This document shows, in pieces, positions 39,757-49,683 of a DNA stretch of 64,000 nt. Position numbers and translations under genes: made by a program. The stretch spans positions 1 to 64,000 of the forward strand of contig NZ_MACI01000095.1 in NCBI RefSeq assembly GCF_001884105.1, read 5' to 3'. A model generated the notes under the pieces. The model was not told the DNA's origin, made no database searches, and worked only from the letters and a program-made list of their open reading frames with translations. Every line of letters begins with the position of its first letter. Position 1 is the stretch's first letter. Source of the DNA: Bacillus luti. GTDB taxonomy: Bacteria; Bacillota; Bacilli; Bacillales; Bacillaceae_G.

Positions 39757-40079
39757 CTCGTTGAATTTACTGTGAAGTGTAATTTTTCTGAATTATCAAT
39801 TTGAAAACAATGAAGATTGTATGTAGGCAGGATACTTAAATATATGACAAAATAGCACAAAATGTAAACGTATTATTATCTTTTTCGACAGTTTTTTATT
39901 TAAATTCCCGCAAAAGATGATAAAATTTAGTATATAATAAAAGAAAATAGCGATTTGTATAGTATGCTGCCTTTGTAGGCAAGTTAAATGAGTCGTTCTT
40001 TAGTAGTATTTCGTTCTCTAATCGTGTAGAGGAAGGGATGCATTCAACATAATTAATTGGAAAAAGAGTAGGTGCAACA
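39757..40079 (+). promoter_or_regulatory. dcw cluster upstream region; mraZ absent
   Basis: This gap (357 bp from the bshC stop) holds no mraZ, which precedes rsmH in B. subtilis and most Bacilli. A TATAAT (39933-39938) follows an AT-rich tract, but its -35 is poor. TTCGACA at about 39885, as in a Spo0A box, lies upstream. A small GCCT-TTGT-AGGC hairpin is in the leader. Confidence 0.5.
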
Positions 40080-41012
40080 ATGTTTAAACACGTAACAGTA
40101 CTTTTGAAAGAAACGGTAGACGGCTTAGATATAAAGCCAGGTGGTACATATGTAGATTGTACACTGGGGGGAGGAGGACATAGTTCTTATCTATTATCCC
40201 AATTAACTGATGGCGGGAAATTAATAGCTTTTGATCAAGATGAGATAGCGATTCAAAATGCGAAAGAAAAATTTGCTTCATATGGTGAGCAGTTTGTAAC
40301 AGTAAAGAGCAATTTCCGTTATTTATCTGAAAAACTACAGGAATTAGGTATAACAGAAGTAGATGGTATTTTATTCGATTTAGGTGTTTCATCTCCACAA
40401 TTAGACACACCAGAGCGTGGCTTTAGTTACCATCATGATGCACCGTTAGATATGCGGATGGATCAAGATGCCCCATTAACAGCATATGATGTTGTAAACA
40501 GCTGGTCATATGAACAACTCGTAAGAATTTTCTTCCAGTATGGTGAAGAGAAATTTTCAAAACAAATAGCAAGGAAAATTGAAGCGTATCGTGAGAATAA
40601 AGCTATTGAAACGACTGGAGAGTTAGTAGAACTAATTAAAGAAGGTATCCCGGCTCCTGCACGTAGAACGGGTGGACATCCTGCGAAACGTGTGTTCCAG
40701 GCGATTCGTATTGCTGTAAATGATGAATTGAAAGTATTTGAAGAAGCTCTAGAATCTGCAATTAGTATGGTCAAGCCAGGTGGAAGAATCAGTGTTATAA
40801 CATTCCATTCTTTAGAAGACCGTATTTGTAAAACAACGTTTAAGCGAAATAGTACAACGCCACAATTGCCGCCAGGATTACCAATTATTCCTGAGGAATT
40901 CAAACCGAAATTAAAACTTATTACAAGAAAGCCGATTTTACCTTCTGATATAGAGCTAGAAGAAAATAATCGAGCGCGTTCTGCGAAGTTGAGGATCGCT
41001 GAAAAACGATAA
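40080..41012 (+). CDS. rsmH: 16S rRNA (cytosine(1402)-N4)-methyltransferase RsmH
   Basis: SAM-dependent enzyme that modifies C1402 in the ribosomal decoding centre. 310 residues. [13 protein letters not shown] starts the protein; motif I is [12 protein letters not shown]; the catalytic region contains [38 protein letters not shown] and [16 protein letters not shown] follow. AGGTG precedes the ATG. First gene of the dcw cluster here; ftsL starts 15 bases downstream. Confidence 0.96.
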   Translation: MFKHVTVLLKETVDGLDIKPGGTYVDCTLGGGGHSSYLLSQLTDGGKLIAFDQDEIAIQNAKEKFASYGEQFVTVKSNFRYLSEKLQELGITEVDGILFDLGVSSPQLDTPERGFSYHHDAPLDMRMDQDAPLTAYDVVNSWSYEQLVRIFFQYGEEKFSKQIARKIEAYRENKAIETTGELVELIKEGIPAPARRTGGHPAKRVFQAIRIAVNDELKVFEEALESAISMVKPGGRISVITFHSLEDRICKTTFKRNSTTPQLPPGLPIIPEEFKPKLKLITRKPILPSDIELEENNRARSAKLRIAEKR

Positions 41013-41027
41013 AAAGGGGAGAGAGGT

Positions 41028-41390
41028 ATGAGTAACTTAGCTGTAAAGTATAAGCAACAAGCGCAAGAAGAGGTCCAGATTCAAACACCCCCACAGCAGA
41101 TGGTTCAACCAAAAGTTAAAGCAAAAATTACAAGAATTGAAAAACTGTTATATGTAGCGTTTATTGGCTTTTTATTGTATGCCTGCGTAGCGTTTATTGG
41201 AAATAAAGCGGGCCTGTATCAAGTTAATGTAGAAGCAGCGACAATAGAAGAAAAAATTGTGAAGCAGCAAAAAGAAAATCAAGAGTTACAGGCTGAAGTA
41301 GAGAAGTTAAGTCGTTATGAGCGAATCGCTGAAGTTGCAAAAAAACACGGGCTAGAAATTAATGCAAATAATGTGAAGGGCCTCAAGTAA
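41028..41390 (+). CDS. ftsL: Cell division protein FtsL
   Basis: Bitopic divisome protein of 120 residues. A variable Gln-rich cytoplasmic tail (1-40) precedes one membrane helix (about 41-60, KLLYVAFIGFLLYACVAFIG), followed by an extracytoplasmic coiled coil (about 72-98) that pairs with DivIC and DivIB. GAGAGG precedes the ATG. Lies between rsmH and pbpB as usual. FtsL is often unstable and limiting for division; no degron can be read here with confidence. Confidence 0.92.
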   Translation: MSNLAVKYKQQAQEEVQIQTPPQQMVQPKVKAKITRIEKLLYVAFIGFLLYACVAFIGNKAGLYQVNVEAATIEEKIVKQQKENQELQAEVEKLSRYERIAEVAKKHGLEINANNVKGLK

Positions 41391-41411
41391 GGCAATAGGT
41401 GTGAAGGAAAG

Positions 41412-43562
41412 ATGAAGAGTAATATGACTAAATTTCATACCAATAAGGGAGCAGGGTATTTTATGATATTATTCCTCCTGCTCTTTTTGCTGTTATTAGC
41501 CCGATTTTTTTACATACAAGCGACAGGAACTGTGCATAACCAAGATTTGGATACACTTGCTAAGCAAAAACATAGCAAAACAGGAGTCCTCGAAGCGAAT
41601 CGAGGAACAATTTATGATCAAAACGGTCATGTGTTAGCGCAAGACGCAAATTCGTATAAACTTGTAGCAGAATTAAAAGGTGCTAATCCTGTTAAGGATA
41701 AAGAGGGTACCGCAAAGAAAATTGCGGGAGTACTCGGAAAAGGTGAAGAAGATATTTTAGCTGCATTAAATAAAGAAGGTAGAAGTCAAGTTGAATTTGG
41801 AACGCTAGGTAAGGATCTGACGAAAGAGCAGAAGGAACAAATAGAAGCGTTGAAGTTGCCTGGAATATCCTTCATTACAGAAAATGCCAGAGTATATCCA
41901 AATGGTGATTTTGCATCTTACGTTATAGGTCATGCGAAACCAAATGATAAAGGAACTTCGGTAGGTCAATTTGGCTTAGAACAAAGTTTGGATAAATATT
42001 TAAGTGCTTCTAATGGGAAAGTAGCTTATACAGGTGATCGTAAAGGTGTATCTCTCGATGGCGGAAAAGTTAACGTAGAAGCCCCTAAAAATGGAGATAA
42101 CGTGTATTTAACAATGGATCAACGTATTCAAAGTTATTTAGAAGATGCGATGAAAGCTGCGAATAAGCATTATGAGCCAGAAAGTTTAATAGGGATTGTT
42201 GCGGATCCGAAAACCGGAAAAATATTAGGGATGTCTAGTAAACCTAGTTATGATCCAAATGAGCGTCAAATTAAATATTTCTTTAATGATGCGATTGCAA
42301 ATGCATTTGAACCTGGATCAACAATGAAGATTTTCACATTAGCGGCCGCTATTAATGAAGGTGTGTACAAAGGACAAGATTATTATCAATCTGGTACATA
42401 CCAAGTTGGTAATCGGAAAATAAAAGATCATAACGGTGGTGCTGGTTGGGGCTCTATTACGTTTGATGAAGGGGTAGAGCGCTCTTCAAACGTAGCATTT
42501 GCTATTTTAGGTGATCAAAAGCTTGGTCCGGAACGTTTTCGTAAGTATATCCATGCTTTCGGATTAGATGAAAAAACGAATATTGATTTACCTGGTGAAG
42601 GTTCAAATACAATTTTATTCGATCAGCAAATACAGCAAGTAACAACAGCATTTGGACAAGGTTCTACTGTAACGCCTATTCAACTTGTACAAGCTGCAAC
42701 AGCTATTGCAAATGATGGGAAAATGATGAAACCTTATACAATTGATAAAATTGTAGATCCGATAACAGGGAAAGTAAAATTAGAACATAAACCAGAAGAA
42801 GTAGGAAAGCCTGTTACAAAAGAAACAGCAGCGCAAGTAAGGCAGTTATTAGAACGCGTTGTTACATCACCTAAAGGAACAGGAACCGCATATAAAGTTG
42901 ATGGGTATTCAGTGGGTGGTAAAACTGGGACAGCACAAATTCCCGATGGAAAAGGTGGATATATGACAGGAAGAGAGAATTATATATTCTCATTCTTAGG
43001 TATGGCACCGATGGACGACCCACAACTTGTTGTGTATGTGGCTGTTAAACAGCCGAAGTTAAAAGATGATGAAAATGGCGCGCAGCCTTTAGCTGATATC
43101 TTTAAATATGTAACAAAAAATAGTTTAGAGTATTTAAAGATTAAGCCGAATGAAGTGAAAGATCCGAAAAAATATTTGAAAGAGCAACAAACAGCAGTTC
43201 CAGATGTAACTGGAAAAACGATGGCAGAAGCAGGGAAAGCAATCGATAAAGCAAAACTCCGTCCAATCGTATTAGGTGAAGGAAAAATACAGCAACAAGT
43301 ACCAAAAGCGACTGAACAAACATTAAGAGGAGATCGGGTCTTCTTAGTGGGAGATAAGCCTACAATGCCGAATATACAAGGTTGGGCACTGCGTGATGTT
43401 ATGAATTTAGCAAAAACATTACAGCTTAATTTAAAACCTTCTGGCACTGGGTACGTAACCGAACAAAGTGTAGCAGAAGGAACATTATTGCAACCGGGTA
43501 CAGAATTAGGTGTTACACTCGTACCACCACTCGAACCGCAACAAGAAGCAGAAAAACCGTAA
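41412..43562 (+). CDS. pbpB: Penicillin-binding protein 2B (septal transpeptidase)
   Basis: Class B PBP that cross-links septal peptidoglycan with FtsW. 716 residues: membrane helix at about 16-37, PBP dimer/pedestal domain, transpeptidase domain with Ser303 in GSTMK, SSN in VERSSNVAF and KTGTA, then two C-terminal PASTA domains. GAAGG precedes the ATG. Followed directly by its sporulation paralog spoVD, with a hairpin at the junction. Confidence 0.95.
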   Translation: MKSNMTKFHTNKGAGYFMILFLLLFLLLLARFFYIQATGTVHNQDLDTLAKQKHSKTGVLEANRGTIYDQNGHVLAQDANSYKLVAELKGANPVKDKEGTAKKIAGVLGKGEEDILAALNKEGRSQVEFGTLGKDLTKEQKEQIEALKLPGISFITENARVYPNGDFASYVIGHAKPNDKGTSVGQFGLEQSLDKYLSASNGKVAYTGDRKGVSLDGGKVNVEAPKNGDNVYLTMDQRIQSYLEDAMKAANKHYEPESLIGIVADPKTGKILGMSSKPSYDPNERQIKYFFNDAIANAFEPGSTMKIFTLAAAINEGVYKGQDYYQSGTYQVGNRKIKDHNGGAGWGSITFDEGVERSSNVAFAILGDQKLGPERFRKYIHAFGLDEKTNIDLPGEGSNTILFDQQIQQVTTAFGQGSTVTPIQLVQAATAIANDGKMMKPYTIDKIVDPITGKVKLEHKPEEVGKPVTKETAAQVRQLLERVVTSPKGTGTAYKVDGYSVGGKTGTAQIPDGKGGYMTGRENYIFSFLGMAPMDDPQLVVYVAVKQPKLKDDENGAQPLADIFKYVTKNSLEYLKIKPNEVKDPKKYLKEQQTAVPDVTGKTMAEAGKAIDKAKLRPIVLGEGKIQQQVPKATEQTLRGDRVFLVGDKPTMPNIQGWALRDVMNLAKTLQLNLKPSGTGYVTEQSVAEGTLLQPGTELGVTLVPPLEPQQEAEKP

Positions 43563-43603
43563 TGGTAAGAAGCGAAAAGTTCTAATTAAATAAGTACAAG
43601 CAT

Positions 43604-43645
43604 ATATTGGAACAAGCTAGGCGTAAAGGAGGCTTGTTCCAATAT
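43604..43645 (+). promoter_or_regulatory. Hairpin presenting the spoVD ribosome binding site in its loop
   Basis: ATATTGGAACAAGC (43604-43617) pairs perfectly with GCTTGTTCCAATAT (43632-43645). The 14-base loop holds AAAGGAG, and the right arm ends in the first two bases of the ATG. No T run follows, so it is not a terminator. Confidence 0.75.
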
Positions 43646-45560
43646 GCGTGTATCAAATGTAACAGTTAGAAAACGACTTATTTTTATACTTATATCAGGT
43701 ATACTTATTTTCACTATCATTGATATTCGTCTTGGATATGTGCAGTTTTTTCTTGGAAATATGTTAACGGATCGTGCGAAGGATTCATGGAGTCGTAATA
43801 TTACTTTTGAACCTGAACGGGGGAAGATTTTAGACCGAAATGGTGTGGAACTTGCCACGAATAAAAGTGCCCCAACTGTCTTTGTTGTACCAAGGCAAAT
43901 TGAAAAACCAGCAGAGACTGCAGAGAAACTAGCTGCAGTATTAGGTGTGGAAAAAGATGAGATTTATAAGAGAGTTACAAAAAAAGAGTCAATTGTAAGG
44001 TTAGACAAAGGCGGAAGGAAAATATCACATGACAAAGCGAAAGAGGTACGAGGATTAAGTTTGAAAGGTGTGTATATCGCAGAGGATTCGATCCGGTACT
44101 ATCCATTTGGAAACTTTTTATCACATGTATTAGGGTTTGCAGGTAGTGATAACCAAGGTCTCATGGGACTAGAAAAATATTATGATAAAGAGCTAAATGG
44201 TGATAAAGGTCATGTGCGCTTTTTTGCAGATGCGAAAGGACAGAGAATGCCTAACGTTGGTGATGATTTCAAAAAACCAGAAGCTGGATTGAATTTGGGG
44301 CTAACAATTGATGCACGAATTACGAGGATTATGGAAAGAGAAATGAATATTGCAGAGTCAACGTATAATCCAGACGGTATGATTGCAATTGCAATGAATC
44401 CGAAAAATGGTGAAATTTTAGGTATGTCAAGCCGGCCGAGTTTTGATCCAGCAGATTTTCAAAGTGTCTCTCCTGAGGTGTATAACAGAAACTTACCTGT
44501 ATGGAGTACGTATGAGCCTGGTTCAACATTTAAGATCATTACGTTAGCCGCAGCTTTGAATGAAAATTTAGTAGACTTAGAGAAAGATACGTTTTATGAT
44601 GATGGAGCGGCTGAAGTTGGTGGAGCTAGATTGAAGTGTTGGAAAGCAGGAGGTCATGGTAGCCAAACGTTTTTAGAAGTAGTTCAAAACTCTTGTAACC
44701 CAGGATTTATTGAACTAGGTGATCGTCTTGGTAAAGACCGATTGTTTAAATACATTCGTAATTTCGGCTTTGGACAGAAAACAGGCATTGATTTGCAAGG
44801 CGAAGGTAGCGGGATTTTATTTAATTTAGATAAAGTCGGTCCAGTCGAGCAAGCAACGACTTCGTTCGGTCAAGGTGTTTCTGTTACACCAATACAGCAA
44901 GTAGCAGCAGTAGCTGCAGCTGTAAATGGCGGAACGTTGTATCAACCGTATATAGCTAAGGAATTTATCGATCCAAAAAATAATCAAGTTGTCAGTAAAA
45001 AGACACCTGTTGAGAAAAGGAAAGTTATTTCCAAGGAAACTTCAGAAAAAGTTCGTTACGCATTAGAGAATGTTGTAGCGAAAGGGTCTGGTAAAGGTGC
45101 ATATATTGATGGATATCGCGTAGGTGGGAAAACAGGAACTGCTCAAAAGGTAAAGGATGGAAAATATTTAGAAAATAACTATATTGTATCCTTTATTGGT
45201 TTTGCTCCAGCAGATGATCCGCAAATTGTTGTCTATGTTGCTGTTGATAATCCAAAAGGAGTCACGCAGTTTGGTGGAGTAGTAGCGGCTCCAATTGTTG
45301 GGAATATTCTTCGAGATGCACTTCCTGTTATGGGAGTGAAACCGAGAAAAGAACAAGTTGAGAGAGAATATAAATGGGGCGATACACCAACTGTGGAAGT
45401 CCCGAATTTAATTGGTATGAAAAAGAAAGATTTACAGACGCAGCTTGTCGATTTGAAGCTTGATATAAGTGGTGATGGAGAGAAAGTAATTAAACAATCA
45501 CCAGAAGCTGGGGCTAAAGTAAAAGAAGGTTCGAAAATTAGAATTTACTTCGGGAATTAA
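43644..45560 (+). CDS. spoVD: SpoVD, sporulation-specific class B penicillin-binding protein
   Basis: Transpeptidase needed for spore cortex synthesis, partner of SpoVE. 638 residues: membrane helix at about 8-30, PBP dimer domain (with EPERGKILDRNGVELATN), transpeptidase domain with Ser294 in GSTFK, SCN in VQNSCNPGF and KTGTAQ, and one C-terminal PASTA domain (VEVPNLIGMKKKDLQ). The ribosome binding site AAAGGAGG is 11 bases from the ATG and lies in a hairpin loop. In B. subtilis it has a SigE promoter at the end of pbpB; I could not fix one here. Confidence 0.95.
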   Translation: MRVSNVTVRKRLIFILISGILIFTIIDIRLGYVQFFLGNMLTDRAKDSWSRNITFEPERGKILDRNGVELATNKSAPTVFVVPRQIEKPAETAEKLAAVLGVEKDEIYKRVTKKESIVRLDKGGRKISHDKAKEVRGLSLKGVYIAEDSIRYYPFGNFLSHVLGFAGSDNQGLMGLEKYYDKELNGDKGHVRFFADAKGQRMPNVGDDFKKPEAGLNLGLTIDARITRIMEREMNIAESTYNPDGMIAIAMNPKNGEILGMSSRPSFDPADFQSVSPEVYNRNLPVWSTYEPGSTFKIITLAAALNENLVDLEKDTFYDDGAAEVGGARLKCWKAGGHGSQTFLEVVQNSCNPGFIELGDRLGKDRLFKYIRNFGFGQKTGIDLQGEGSGILFNLDKVGPVEQATTSFGQGVSVTPIQQVAAVAAAVNGGTLYQPYIAKEFIDPKNNQVVSKKTPVEKRKVISKETSEKVRYALENVVAKGSGKGAYIDGYRVGGKTGTAQKVKDGKYLENNYIVSFIGFAPADDPQIVVYVAVDNPKGVTQFGGVVAAPIVGNILRDALPVMGVKPRKEQVEREYKWGDTPTVEVPNLIGMKKKDLQTQLVDLKLDISGDGEKVIKQSPEAGAKVKEGSKIRIYFGN

Positions 45561-45679
45561 AGGTAACATAGTACGTTTTATGGTACAATTGGTGGAAGTG
45601 AGTTCTTTATAGAAGAGTTACTTAATTTGAGGCCGTAAGAGTCTCAGTTATAAATAGGTCTATTTATTAGACACAGTAG

Positions 45680-45717
45680 CACTTACCTCCTATTTTACAT
45701 AATTAGGAGGTAGCGTG
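45680..45717 (+). promoter_or_regulatory. Hairpin covering the ribosome binding site of the murE leader ORF
   Basis: TACCTCCTA (45684-45692) pairs with TAGGAGGTA (45704-45712); CAC (45680-45682) can also pair with the GTG start codon (45715-45717). The stem therefore hides both AGGAGG and the start of the leader frame. Confidence 0.65.
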
Positions 45718-45771
45718 TTGCTTATTGAAAAAGAGATAAATACACAATGTAGAGAGGGTTTAGTGAAATGA
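45715..45771 (+). CDS. Possible 18-aa leader peptide overlapping murE
   Basis: Frame [18 protein letters not shown] starting at GTG (or the following TTG) with AGGAGG four to seven bases upstream. Its TGA stop overlaps the murE ATG as ATGA, the usual form for translational coupling. The hairpin just described can hide its ribosome binding site. Nothing is known of such a leader to me; it may regulate murE translation. Confidence 0.5.
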   Translation: MLLIEKEINTQCREGLVK

Positions 45772-47243
45772 AGTTGCATACACTTGTATCATGTTTGCAT
45801 GATTTTCCAGTTGTTCCAAAAGAAAATCCAGAAATCACATCTATAGAAGCTGATTCACGTAAAGTGAAAGAGGGAAGCTTATTTGTATGTATGAAAGGAT
45901 ATACGGTTGATAGCCATGATTTTGCTAAGCAAGCAGCGGCACAAGGAGCGGCTGCTATTGTTGCGGAAAGACCAATTGATGTTGACGTTCCAGTTGTACT
46001 TGTGAAAAACACTTTTCGTTCGTTAGCGGTTTTAGCTGATTATTTTTATGGTCAACCAACACACAAGTTACATTTAATCGGAATTACAGGTACAAATGGA
46101 AAGACAACAACATCGCATATTATGGATGAGATTATGCGCGCACATGGTCATAAAACGGGGCTAATTGGAACGATTAATATGAAAATCGGTGATGAAACAT
46201 TTGAGGTGAAAAATACAACGCCAGATGCACTAACACTTCAACAGACATTTTCAAAAATGGTTGAATACGGTGTGGATAGCACAGTAATGGAAGTTTCGTC
46301 ACATGCTTTAGATCTTGGTCGTGTACACGGATGTGATTACGATGTAGCGGTGTTTACAAATTTAACACAAGATCATTTAGACTATCATAAAACGATGGAA
46401 GAATATAAACATGCAAAAGGATTGCTATTTGCACAACTTGGCAATAGTTATAATCATAATCGTGAAAAATACGCGGTACTGAATAACGATGATGCTGTAA
46501 CAGCGGAATATATGAGAAGTACTGCAGCAACTGTTGTAACGTATGGAATTGATACAACAAGTGATATTATGGCAAAAGATATCGTTATGACAAGTGGTGG
46601 AACTACGTTCACGCTTGTAACACCGTATGAAAGCGTAAATGTTACGATGAAATTGATTGGGAAATTTAATGTATATAACGTACTAGCGGCAACAGCGGCA
46701 GGACTTGTTTCTGGTGTAAGTTTAGAAACTGTCATTGATGTGATAAAGAAACTAGCTGGAGTTCCAGGACGTTTTGAAGTAGTTGATGGTGGACAAAATT
46801 ATACAGTTATTGTTGATTATGCACATACACCAGATAGCTTAGAGAATGTATTGAAAACAGCAAAACAATTTGCAAAAGGTGACGTATATTGCATCGTCGG
46901 TTGTGGCGGTGATAGAGATCGAACGAAGAGACCAATCATGGCAAGTGTTGCAACAAAATATGCAACTCACGCAATTTACACTTCAGATAATCCAAGAAGT
47001 GAAGAGCCAGGAGCTATTTTAGATGATATGGTACAGGGTGCAAATGGGAATAATTATGAAGTGATTATTGATAGAAAAGAAGCGATATACCATGCAATTT
47101 CTAACGCGAAAGCTGAAGATATCATCATCATTGCTGGTAAGGGTCATGAAACGTATCAAATTATTGGTAAAGATGTTCATCATTTTGACGATCGTGAAGT
47201 CGCTAAAGAAGCAATTACAGAGCGTTTAAACAACGAAGAGTAA
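45768..47243 (+). CDS. murE: UDP-MurNAc-L-Ala-D-Glu:meso-diaminopimelate ligase
   Basis: Adds meso-diaminopimelate to the peptidoglycan precursor in the cytoplasm. 491 residues with the three Mur ligase domains. ATP-binding [13 protein letters not shown]; the DNPR motif in [12 protein letters not shown] selects meso-DAP rather than lysine; KGHETYQ near the C-terminus. GAGGG precedes the ATG. It begins the vegetative mur run murE-mraY-murD after the sporulation gene spoVD. Confidence 0.96.
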   Translation: MKLHTLVSCLHDFPVVPKENPEITSIEADSRKVKEGSLFVCMKGYTVDSHDFAKQAAAQGAAAIVAERPIDVDVPVVLVKNTFRSLAVLADYFYGQPTHKLHLIGITGTNGKTTTSHIMDEIMRAHGHKTGLIGTINMKIGDETFEVKNTTPDALTLQQTFSKMVEYGVDSTVMEVSSHALDLGRVHGCDYDVAVFTNLTQDHLDYHKTMEEYKHAKGLLFAQLGNSYNHNREKYAVLNNDDAVTAEYMRSTAATVVTYGIDTTSDIMAKDIVMTSGGTTFTLVTPYESVNVTMKLIGKFNVYNVLAATAAGLVSGVSLETVIDVIKKLAGVPGRFEVVDGGQNYTVIVDYAHTPDSLENVLKTAKQFAKGDVYCIVGCGGDRDRTKRPIMASVATKYATHAIYTSDNPRSEEPGAILDDMVQGANGNNYEVIIDRKEAIYHAISNAKAEDIIIIAGKGHETYQIIGKDVHHFDDREVAKEAITERLNNEE

Positions 47244-47265
47244 CAACGTGAGAGGAGGACTACAT

Positions 47266-48240
47266 GTGCTTGAGCAAGGTTTATTAGTAACGGCTGGGGT
47301 AGCATTCTTAATTTCTGTTGCCCTATCGCCATTGTTTATTCCATTTTTAAGAAAATTAAAGTTCGGACAGAGTATTCGTGATGAGGGACCAAAGTCACAT
47401 CAAAAAAAATCAGGGACACCGACAATGGGTGGTATTGTCATATATGTATCTATGATGGTGACTTCACTTATTATGGCGATTAAGTTTAATCATTTAGGTG
47501 CAGAGGTATCGTTATTACTATTAGTGACGTTTGGTTACGGACTGATTGGATTTTTAGATGACTACATAAAGGTAGTTAAGAAAAGAAATCTTGGGTTAAC
47601 ATCAAAACAAAAATTAGTAGGTCAGCTTGTTATTGCTATTGCGTTCTTTTTAATTGGAAAAGGGCAAGCGTTTCACACATACATCATGATTCCGGGAACG
47701 GATGTTAAGTTTGAATTAGGTTGGGCGTATTTTGTACTTGTACTATTTATGCTTATTGGTGGATCAAATGCAGTTAACTTAACTGACGGTTTAGATGGTT
47801 TATTATCAGGAACAGCTGCTATTGCATTTGGGGCGTTTAGTATTATTGCTGTAGCACAAGAGCAATTTGGAGTAGCAATATTCTGTATGGCGGTTGTAGG
47901 AGCTGTACTTGGATTTCTAGTGTTCAATGCGAATCCAGCAAAAGTATTTATGGGAGACACAGGTTCCTTAGCTTTAGGTGGTGCCATCGCAGCTGTAGCA
48001 ATTTTATTAAAACAAGAATTGCTACTTGTAATTATTGGCGGCGTATTCGTAGCGGAAACTTTATCTGTTATTATTCAAGTTATTTCGTTTAAAACAACAG
48101 GAAAACGTGTCTTTAAAATGAGTCCATTACATCACCATTATGAATTATGTGGTTGGTCAGAGTGGCGCGTCGTGGTAACGTTTTGGTCTGTAGGATTTTT
48201 ATTAGCTGTGTTAGGAATTTATATCGGGGTGTGGATGTAA
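47266..48240 (+). CDS. mraY: Phospho-N-acetylmuramoyl-pentapeptide-transferase MraY
   Basis: Makes lipid I by transferring phospho-MurNAc-pentapeptide to undecaprenyl phosphate. 324 residues and ten membrane helices. Conserved [25 protein letters not shown], the DD motif in [18 protein letters not shown] and the HHHYE segment (MSPLHHHYE). The start is GTG at 47266 with AGAGGAGG seven bases upstream, giving the B. subtilis length; upstream extension is rejected. Its TAA is directly followed by the murD start. Confidence 0.95.
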   Translation: MLEQGLLVTAGVAFLISVALSPLFIPFLRKLKFGQSIRDEGPKSHQKKSGTPTMGGIVIYVSMMVTSLIMAIKFNHLGAEVSLLLLVTFGYGLIGFLDDYIKVVKKRNLGLTSKQKLVGQLVIAIAFFLIGKGQAFHTYIMIPGTDVKFELGWAYFVLVLFMLIGGSNAVNLTDGLDGLLSGTAAIAFGAFSIIAVAQEQFGVAIFCMAVVGAVLGFLVFNANPAKVFMGDTGSLALGGAIAAVAILLKQELLLVIIGGVFVAETLSVIIQVISFKTTGKRVFKMSPLHHHYELCGWSEWRVVVTFWSVGFLLAVLGIYIGVWM

Positions 48241-49593
48241 TTGAAAACTGTAACTGAATTTCAAAATAAAAATATTCTTGTACTAGGCATTGCAAAAAGT
48301 GGTTATGCAGCAGCTACCTTGTTACAAAAATTAGGGGCAAATGTTATTGTAAATGACGGAAAGCCTTTAGCAGAAAATGTACTTGCTGCAGAATTGCAAG
48401 CAAAAGGAATGGACGTTGTATGTGGCGGTCATCCTTTAGAATTGTTAGAGAGAAATATCTCACTTGTTGTAAAAAATCCGGGGATTCCGTATTCTAATCC
48501 AATATTAGTTGCTGCGAAAGAAAAGCAAATTCCAATAGTGACAGAAGTGGAATTAGCATATCGTATTTCAGAAGCTCCATTTGTTGGAATTACGGGATCT
48601 AACGGTAAAACGACAACGACAATGCTTACATTTGAAATGTTAAAAGAAGGACAAAAGCATCCTGTTATTGCAGGAAACATAGGAACTGTAGCTTGTGAAG
48701 TAGCGCAGGATGCAAAAGAAAATGAAGTTGTAGTTACAGAACTTTCATCGTTCCAATTGATGGGAGTAGAATCATTCCAGCCTAAAATTGCTGCGTTTTT
48801 AAACTTATTTGAAGCCCACTTAGATTATCATGGGACGAAGAAGGAATATGGTTTAGCAAAAGCAAATATTTTTAAAAACCAAACAGAAAACGATTATAGT
48901 GTAATAAATGCAGATGATGCAGATGTGATGGCCTTATCTGTGAATACTAAAGGACAAAAAGTATTGTTTTCGACAACGAAAGAAATTGAAGATGGTGCGT
49001 ATATAAAAGACAATGCTCTTTATTTTAAAGGGGAAAAAGTTGTTGAAGTAAGTGATATCGTTTTACCAGGTCAGCATAATTTAGAAAATATTTTAGCTGC
49101 GATGAGTATTGCGAAATTGTTAGGTGTTTCTAACGAAGCGATTACGGTAGTGTTAAAACGTTTTACAGGTGTAAAACATCGTTTAGAATATGTAACAACT
49201 CTTAACAATCGTAAGTTTTATAATGACTCGAAAGCGACGAATATGCTAGCAACTGAGAAAGCATTATCTGCGTTTGCACAACCGATTGTGTTACTAGCAG
49301 GTGGGCTTGATCGTGGAAATGAATTCGATGATTTAATTCCATATTTCAAAAATGTAAAAGCGATTGTAACATTTGGACAAACAGCACCAAAATTAGTAAG
49401 GGCAGCAGGGAAAGCCGGATTAGATATAATTGAAAGTGTCGATACTTTAGAAGAAGCAGTTGTGAAAGCTTATGCTCATTCTACAGACGGCGATGTTATT
49501 CTTCTTTCTCCAGCATGTGCAAGCTGGGATCAATTTAAAACATTTGAAGAAAGAGGAGACATTTTTATACAAGCTGTGCATAAACTTATATAA
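48241..49593 (+). CDS. murD: UDP-MurNAc-L-alanine:D-glutamate ligase
   Basis: Second amino acid addition in peptidoglycan precursor synthesis. 450 residues. ATP loop [12 protein letters not shown], Mur ligase middle segment [21 protein letters not shown] and the C-terminal [19 protein letters not shown]. Starts with TTG immediately after the mraY stop, with CGGGGTG upstream, so the two are coupled. Followed by a strong hairpin before spoVE. Confidence 0.95.
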   Translation: MKTVTEFQNKNILVLGIAKSGYAAATLLQKLGANVIVNDGKPLAENVLAAELQAKGMDVVCGGHPLELLERNISLVVKNPGIPYSNPILVAAKEKQIPIVTEVELAYRISEAPFVGITGSNGKTTTTMLTFEMLKEGQKHPVIAGNIGTVACEVAQDAKENEVVVTELSSFQLMGVESFQPKIAAFLNLFEAHLDYHGTKKEYGLAKANIFKNQTENDYSVINADDADVMALSVNTKGQKVLFSTTKEIEDGAYIKDNALYFKGEKVVEVSDIVLPGQHNLENILAAMSIAKLLGVSNEAITVVLKRFTGVKHRLEYVTTLNNRKFYNDSKATNMLATEKALSAFAQPIVLLAGGLDRGNEFDDLIPYFKNVKAIVTFGQTAPKLVRAAGKAGLDIIESVDTLEEAVVKAYAHSTDGDVILLSPACASWDQFKTFEERGDIFIQAVHKLI

Positions 49594-49600
49594 AGTAAAT

Positions 49601-49636
49601 CAAAACATCAGTAGGCTAACACCTACTGATGTTTTG
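49601..49636 (+). terminator. Strong hairpin after murD
   Basis: CAAAACATCAGTAGG-CTAACA-CCTACTGATGTTTTG, a perfect 15-bp stem. The T run is short (TTTT), so termination may be partial. Confidence 0.65.
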
Positions 49637-49683
49637 TTACATAGGGCAAAAGGTTCTGCCTAAAGAGGTGGTGTTTATGGGTA

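Noticed and set aside
49601-49636. Riboswitch or attenuator before spoVE
   Set aside because: A single simple stem with no alternative pairing; partial terminator is enough to explain it.
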